A stretch of 64,000 nucleotides of DNA, taken from contig JAJEKV010000101.1 in assembly GCA_021234155.1 (NCBI GenBank), forward strand, positions 2,895,089 to 2,959,088, read 5' to 3'. Source of the DNA: Isoetes taiwanensis. Lineage: Eukaryota; Streptophyta; Lycopodiopsida; Isoetales; Isoetaceae. The stretch's first letter is position 1. Every line of letters begins with the position of its first letter. The translations under genes and the position numbers were made by a program. Under the pieces are notes generated by a model, which was not told the origin of the DNA, ran no database searches, and worked only from the letters and a program-made list of their open reading frames with translations. Of the stretch, positions 59,650 to 64,000 are shown piece after piece.

Positions 59650-61845
59650 GAATCCTAGGAGTGCTACCCTTGGCAGTCTACCAATGCAATTGGGAATGGA
59701 TTAAAGAGGATATCTTTTCTACATATATAGATTTCTTGCAAGTTGACAATTTAAATCCAAGATTGAAAACATGTTGCATTACCTTGGTACCCAAGTATAA
59801 GGAGCCAAGCACAATTAATGACTGGAGGCCTATCACACTTCTATCTGCATTTGACAAAATCATAGCCAAGGCTATGGCAGAGAAGATCAAATCAATTTTA
59901 GCAGAAGGTACCTCACAGACCCAATTTGGCTTCCTTTTGGGTAGGAGCATTCTGAGCAATGTGGTAGCAGTTTTCGAAGGGTTGCACTGGGCCAGAAAAA
60001 CAGGTCAAAAGTAGCCTATCTAAAGCTAGATTTCACCAAGGCTATGACAGCATTAGATGGAGTTTTTTGCATAGAATGATGCTCAAGCTGGGTTGTGGGG
60101 AATATTTTATAGAAGGGGTAATGAAACTGTTGAGATCTGCTCGAGCCTCAGTCTTATTTCAAGGAGAAACAGCTCCAATATTTGACATTAGGAGGAGAAT
60201 CAAGCAAGGTTGTCCCTTGGCCCCCTTCCTCTTCAATATAGCAGCAGAAGCTCTCTCACAGATTTTCTTGCAAGCCTCTGTAGACGGTCTCATTCAAGGA
60301 CTAGAAATGTGGAACGGTTCTCAACAAATCTGTAACCAATTTGCAGATGACTCATTTCTGTTTTTAGAGGTAGAGGGAAATAACTTGTCATGTGCAGGCC
60401 AATTATTGGCCACCTTCTCAATAGCTTCAGGTTGCCTCGTAAATTGGAAAAAATGCTCAGTGCAGTGGCCTTTGGGGTATAGGCATCCTAAATATTTGGA
60501 AAGTTTACAATGGAAAATTATCCCTGAGAGCAAACACTCCAGTTTATTAGGAATCCCAATGGGCATGAACATCACCAATGCGCAAATATGGGACAATGCT
60601 CCTAGGCCTTCATAGACACTTAAATTGGTGGAAGGTAGCAAAGTTATCTCTTGCAGGGAGGATTACTGTGGCAAAATATGTGCTAAGTAATAGTTATGTA
60701 TACATGTCATCAATTCTACTTGCTCCTAGGGAGAAGGTGCAAGAATTAGAAGGGTTGATTTGCAACTTTGTCTGGGGAGGAAACAAAGATGCAGTGGTCA
60801 AAGTTGCTAAGTGGAACTGCAAGAGGGACAAAACAGAATAGTATTACAAAGTAAAGCATTAATAGCCAAATTCATATGGATGATCCTGCAGAAAAAGGTG
60901 AAGTCTCCAGGTATGCACCTCATGAACCAGGCTCTATTATTTTCATGCCCTCTGTCAAGGTATCGCTCCTATGGTCACTCTTCTTTGATCTTAACCAAGT
61001 AGAGAACCCCCCCCCGAAGGGACTTATTTCGGCTTGGAATGCCATAAAGAAGCTATTCACACTTGACATCAACAATTTGAAGCAGAGACCTCTCTATACA
61101 GCAAGACAAGTTTGTGAAGCCATGTTATAGTAGTTTGAAGACTAAGGGGTTACTTCCGGTATCTACCAAGTGGGAGATAGTGATCACATAGGACAACCTT
61201 AAAAACATCTGGAGAAACACTTGGCTGAAATACCTTCCTCCACAAATCAATGCCTTTCTTTGGCAAGTGATCCACAGGGTTCCAAGGTTAATCATCTAGT
61301 CACCAAATGGGACAATAATGTGAGCCCACTCTGCCCTTCGTGTAAAGAGGAAGAGGAATCCATAGAACATTGCCTGATGGAATGTAAGATGCTGCAAGAA
61401 GTCTGGGACTGGAGTCTGGATAGCTTTGAGTACTCTTTAGGAACTAAGGAATTGCTATTAGGAATTCTCACTCCAGAATGGTGTCCCATGAAGAAGATGT
61501 CATTTCACATAGCTAGAGCCTGGACAATTTGGTCAATATGGAAAAGGAGGAACCTCCTAATCTTCGATGAGAATCAGGAGAAATTCATATCATCAAACCA
61601 GCCACTTCACATGGTACTAGAAAGAATTAGAAGATTTAGGTTAGTGTTTGAAAGTGAAGAAGAAGTAAAGGAAGATATATAGGGCAGATATTTAAATCTG
61701 CTCTAAGTCGAAAAAGAGAGTAGTACAAGCTAGAGCCATGTAGCTATCTCCATCTCATATTCATAGATGGGTGCACCCTTGCCATGTGGCTTTCTATCAT
61801 TCTCTCTAAATAAATAAAATCTTTTTTATCCCTCAAAAAAAAGGG
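59650..61845 (+). mobile_element. L1-type LINE, 5'-truncated
   Basis: The reverse transcriptase starts within motif 1-2: CCITLVPKYKEPSTINDWRP, ITLLSAFDKIIAKAMAEKI and TQFGFLLGRSILSN. After a one-base loss near 60,043 it reads YLKLDFTKA then YDSIRWSFLHRMM, followed by RIKQGCPLAPFLFNIAAEAL and NQFADDSFLFLEVEG (the FADD active site). It goes on to NWWKVAKLSLAGRITVAKYV. The C-terminal zinc region is CPSCKEEEESIEHCLMECKM with IWSIWKRRNLLIF. The 3' end has AATAAAATCTTTTTTATCC and a short A run at about 61,838-61,845, typical of plant L1 tails. ORF1 and endonuclease are absent, consistent with 5' truncation on insertion. Several frameshifts make it inactive. Confidence 0.9.
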
Positions 61846-62782
61846 GGAGGGGGGATCATTGTGGATATATGTTAACATGTTAAGTTTGCTGGTAAATGCT
61901 CTAAATGGTACAGCTATGTACAAATAGATGTTGGAGCTTAAGATCACGTTGTTGATGCTTGCAGAATAAATTGGATGCTGCAGATAGATGTTTATGATTA
62001 GATATCAGGCTGGGATTGGTAGGTTGATGTTAGCTACATTGGGCAGGTTGATTTGTAGTGCCATAGAAATAAATTGGTATAGCACTTATTCAATTGACAT
62101 CAGGTTTCTCCTCATGGCCATGTTTTTCTCACAGTAATTACTGGATCTAAATTCTGGATTTTTCGCCACAAAGCAAAGGCTATACGCATGTTGTAGTAAT
62201 TGACTGCAATCAGGTATCCAGCTACCAATCAGAGGAAAAGAAAATCACCCTTAAGTTATTTTCTATATTTTAATTTATCACATTCGCTCGCAGTCGCGGT
62301 TGCTGCAAAGCAAGTTAGGGTAGGTTGTTTTGTAGTCGCTTATCTAGATAGGTCATGCTACTAATACAGGTGTGTTATTAGACTTTTGGCCTAAAGGCAC
62401 AGGCCTATGCCTTTATCTAATGGGATTTGCTAGCTAGCTTTTTTGCACAAAGATAGAGTTGCATGCAAATGCCAGATCTGCTGGTGATCAGGCTTATAAG
62501 TGCTTAAGTGCTTATAAGTGCTACATCTTTGTGCAAATATACCCCGAGTGTTGGATTGTATTTGGAATGTTGCTGAATCCTTGTGCTTTTTGCGTAATTA
62601 CTATTTTTATATAACGTGACGTCTCAATTTTGAAATGTCCTGGGTTTTAGTACCCCTTCCCTTATTTCTTGCACAATTTTGAACCGTGTAATGCTTCTAA
62701 AAACTGATGCAAGGACTTGCAGTAACATGCATGGAAATGCCGTAGAGAGCAGGTCATGGGAGATGATTCTGGTCTCAGATAG
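61846..62782. other. Intergenic region upstream of the PPR gene
   Basis: Nothing coding. A short imperfect repeat, CTTATAAGTGCTTAAGTGCT, sits near 62,493. The likely promoter lies in 62,590-62,780. Confidence 0.6.
62608..62614 (+). promoter_or_regulatory. Possible TATA box of the PPR gene
   Basis: TATATAA about 170 bp before the ATG at 62,783, with a TGACGT (bZIP-type) word just after it at about 62,617. Position is plausible; function not shown. Confidence 0.3.
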
Positions 62783-63685
62783 ATGAGGAACAGGCTCATT
62801 CGATCAAAGTGGAGAGCAAAAAATTGTGGTCAGTTCTATTGCCAATCTGCTTTGGTTGGAATACCCAATGGCTGGGTTTTAGGGTTTCGAGATTATGGAA
62901 GTTGCTCATATGCGATTAAGGCTTTACCGTCTAGCTCTCAGATAAATCTAAGTCTGTGGTATAGGCAGCCTCGATTGCAAAATGCATTGGTATACCTGGA
63001 AAAATCAGAGACAGAGATAGACACCGCTGCCTATGCATGTCTACTGCGGAGATGTAGCAAAGCAAAGGCTCTGTCAGAGGGAAAACTGGTGCATGATCAC
63101 ATTAGAAGAAATGGGCTACAGAATGATCTTTACCTTGGAAACCACCTTCTTGAGATGTACAGACAGTGTGCGAGCTTGGAAATTGCCAGACTTGTGTTTG
63201 AGGGAATTTCTAACAGGGATGTGATTTCTTGGACCATCATGATCGCTGCTTATGCCCAGAATGGCCATTGTAAAGAAGCCATATGTCTTCTCCAGCAAAT
63301 GTACTCAGAAGGCGTGAATCCTGATAGGGTTACCTTTGTGACATTGTCAGAGTCATGCACAGAACCAGAAGCCTTGGCAAATGGTAAAGTTATTCATGCC
63401 CGTGTTATCAAGAGTAGTTTAGACTTAAATGTTGTTTTGGAGACTGCAATTGTTAATATGTATGGGAAATGTGGGAATGCTGAGGAGGCTCGAAGGATTT
63501 TTTGTAGGATGCATCAACGTGATGATGTTTCATGGAATACCATGATTGGCATATATGCAGAATGTGGAGATTCAAAAGGAGGTCTAGAATTAGTCAGACT
63601 AATGCCTTCAGAAGGAATACTGCCAAATAAGATCACCTTCCTTGGCATCCGCAAATTTGGCCTTGAATTGAGGCATTTTGTGTAA
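62783..63685 (+). CDS. Pentatricopeptide repeat (PPR) protein, PLS type, short
   Basis: 300 residues. An N-terminal ~55 residues rich in Arg, Ser and Tyr could be an organelle transit peptide. PPR motifs follow: YACLLRRCSKAKALSEGKLV (about 90-110), a LYLGNHLLEMYRQCASLEIA block, VISWTIMIAAYAQNGHCKEA (about 148-168), VNPDRVTFVTLSESCTEPEA, VVLETAIVNMYGKCGNAEEA, and VSWNTMIGIYAECGDSKGGL. This is the P-L-S spacing of plant organelle RNA-editing/maturation factors. It ends shortly after ILPNKITFLGI, without the E/DYW domains usual for such proteins, so it is a truncated or frameshifted gene, or exon 1 of a split one. Such proteins bind organellar RNA one base per repeat. Confidence 0.85.
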   Translation: MRNRLIRSKWRAKNCGQFYCQSALVGIPNGWVLGFRDYGSCSYAIKALPSSSQINLSLWYRQPRLQNALVYLEKSETEIDTAAYACLLRRCSKAKALSEGKLVHDHIRRNGLQNDLYLGNHLLEMYRQCASLEIARLVFEGISNRDVISWTIMIAAYAQNGHCKEAICLLQQMYSEGVNPDRVTFVTLSESCTEPEALANGKVIHARVIKSSLDLNVVLETAIVNMYGKCGNAEEARRIFCRMHQRDDVSWNTMIGIYAECGDSKGGLELVRLMPSEGILPNKITFLGIRKFGLELRHFV

Positions 63686-63781
63686 AAATTGAAATTTGAT
63701 TGGAAATTGCAATAGATGCAACGGTGTGGCAGTTCTTTGCAAGTTTTTAGGCTGGCTATGGCATCACACAACTCGGTTCAA

Positions 63782-64000
63782 GGAGACATGGCTGCTCTTA
63801 GAACGTCTTCCAGAGGCAAACCTAATTCTTCCCGCTTGGATTTCTCAGATACTGGAGATGAAAAGGGGATACAGAGGATCTGAATAAGGTAGAGAAGCTT
63901 CAATGGAAGAAGAAGGCAGAGCTGGCTGTCCATATTATTTCCTTGATTCTACTTACTTGTGTATTTGTTCTCTACATATGCTCCACCATTCCTACAGAAG
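63782..64000 (+). CDS. 5' end of a probable single-pass membrane protein (runs off window)
   Basis: The reading starts at an ATG near 63,788 with MAALRTSSRGKPNSSRLDFS. After one base is lost in a G run near 63,864 it continues DTEDLNKVEKLQWKKKAEL and then a hydrophobic helix, HIISLILLTCVFVLYICS. A short basic/serine-rich cytosolic tail followed by one membrane helix is typical of type II membrane proteins such as Golgi glycosyltransferases, but the catalytic part lies outside the window. Family not recognised. Confidence 0.35.

Overview
The window is nuclear DNA from a land plant. It has short GT-AG introns, a PSPG-box UDP-glycosyltransferase, a PLS-type PPR protein, a ten-exon nucleotide-sugar transporter, plant L1 LINEs and Ty3/gypsy elements. 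A fern or another seed-free plant is my best guess, but that is inference. No rRNA, tRNA or CRISPR array was found, and most of the sequence is mobile-element DNA or decayed coding sequence.

Layout. 1-15,497 (copy A) and 33,101-48,358 (copy B) are two versions of one ~15.3 kb segment. In order they hold a TRIM retrotransposon end, exons 1-2 of an unknown RGG-rich gene, AT-rich filler, a LINE with a YADD reverse transcriptase, a minus-strand nucleotide-sugar transporter gene and a Ty3/gypsy pol fragment. In copy B the transporter is intact (ten exons, 325 codons, all phases correct). In copy A it is broken. 15,498-17,200 is pyrimidine-rich filler. 17,200-21,100 holds a decayed spliced plus-strand gene of unknown family with palindromic CTATGCGCGCATAG hairpins in its apparent introns. 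22,680-33,896 is a large minus-strand gene of unknown function (RGG-rich start, DGQH motif). A complete 465 bp TRIM splits its second exon, and one ~7.9 kb intron is almost entirely filled by a DNA transposon. That transposon carries a DFAENY/SDG/HGKG-type transposase on the plus strand and an FCP1/NIF-like phosphatase on the minus strand. 48,631-48,788 is a foldback element. 49,102-49,990 holds a coiled-coil/RING-like ORF. 51,796-57,456 is a 2.84 kb tandem duplication, each unit with a UGT gene (minus) and a Harbinger-type MITE 81 bp upstream of its start codon. 58,764-61,845 holds an older Ty3 fragment and a 5'-truncated L1 LINE. 62,783-63,685 is a PPR gene, and the window ends in the first exon of a probable membrane-protein gene.

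Caveat on sequence quality. Where duplicated stretches can be compared, the differences fall mainly at CAG/CTG, which often appear as CG, CGG or CCGG in the other copy, plus homopolymer length changes. Each UGT copy holds canonical motifs that the other has lost. This looks like long-read consensus error at CHG (methylated) sites, so many frameshifts reported here may be technical, and copy A may be a poorly polished duplicate rather than a true pseudogenised one.
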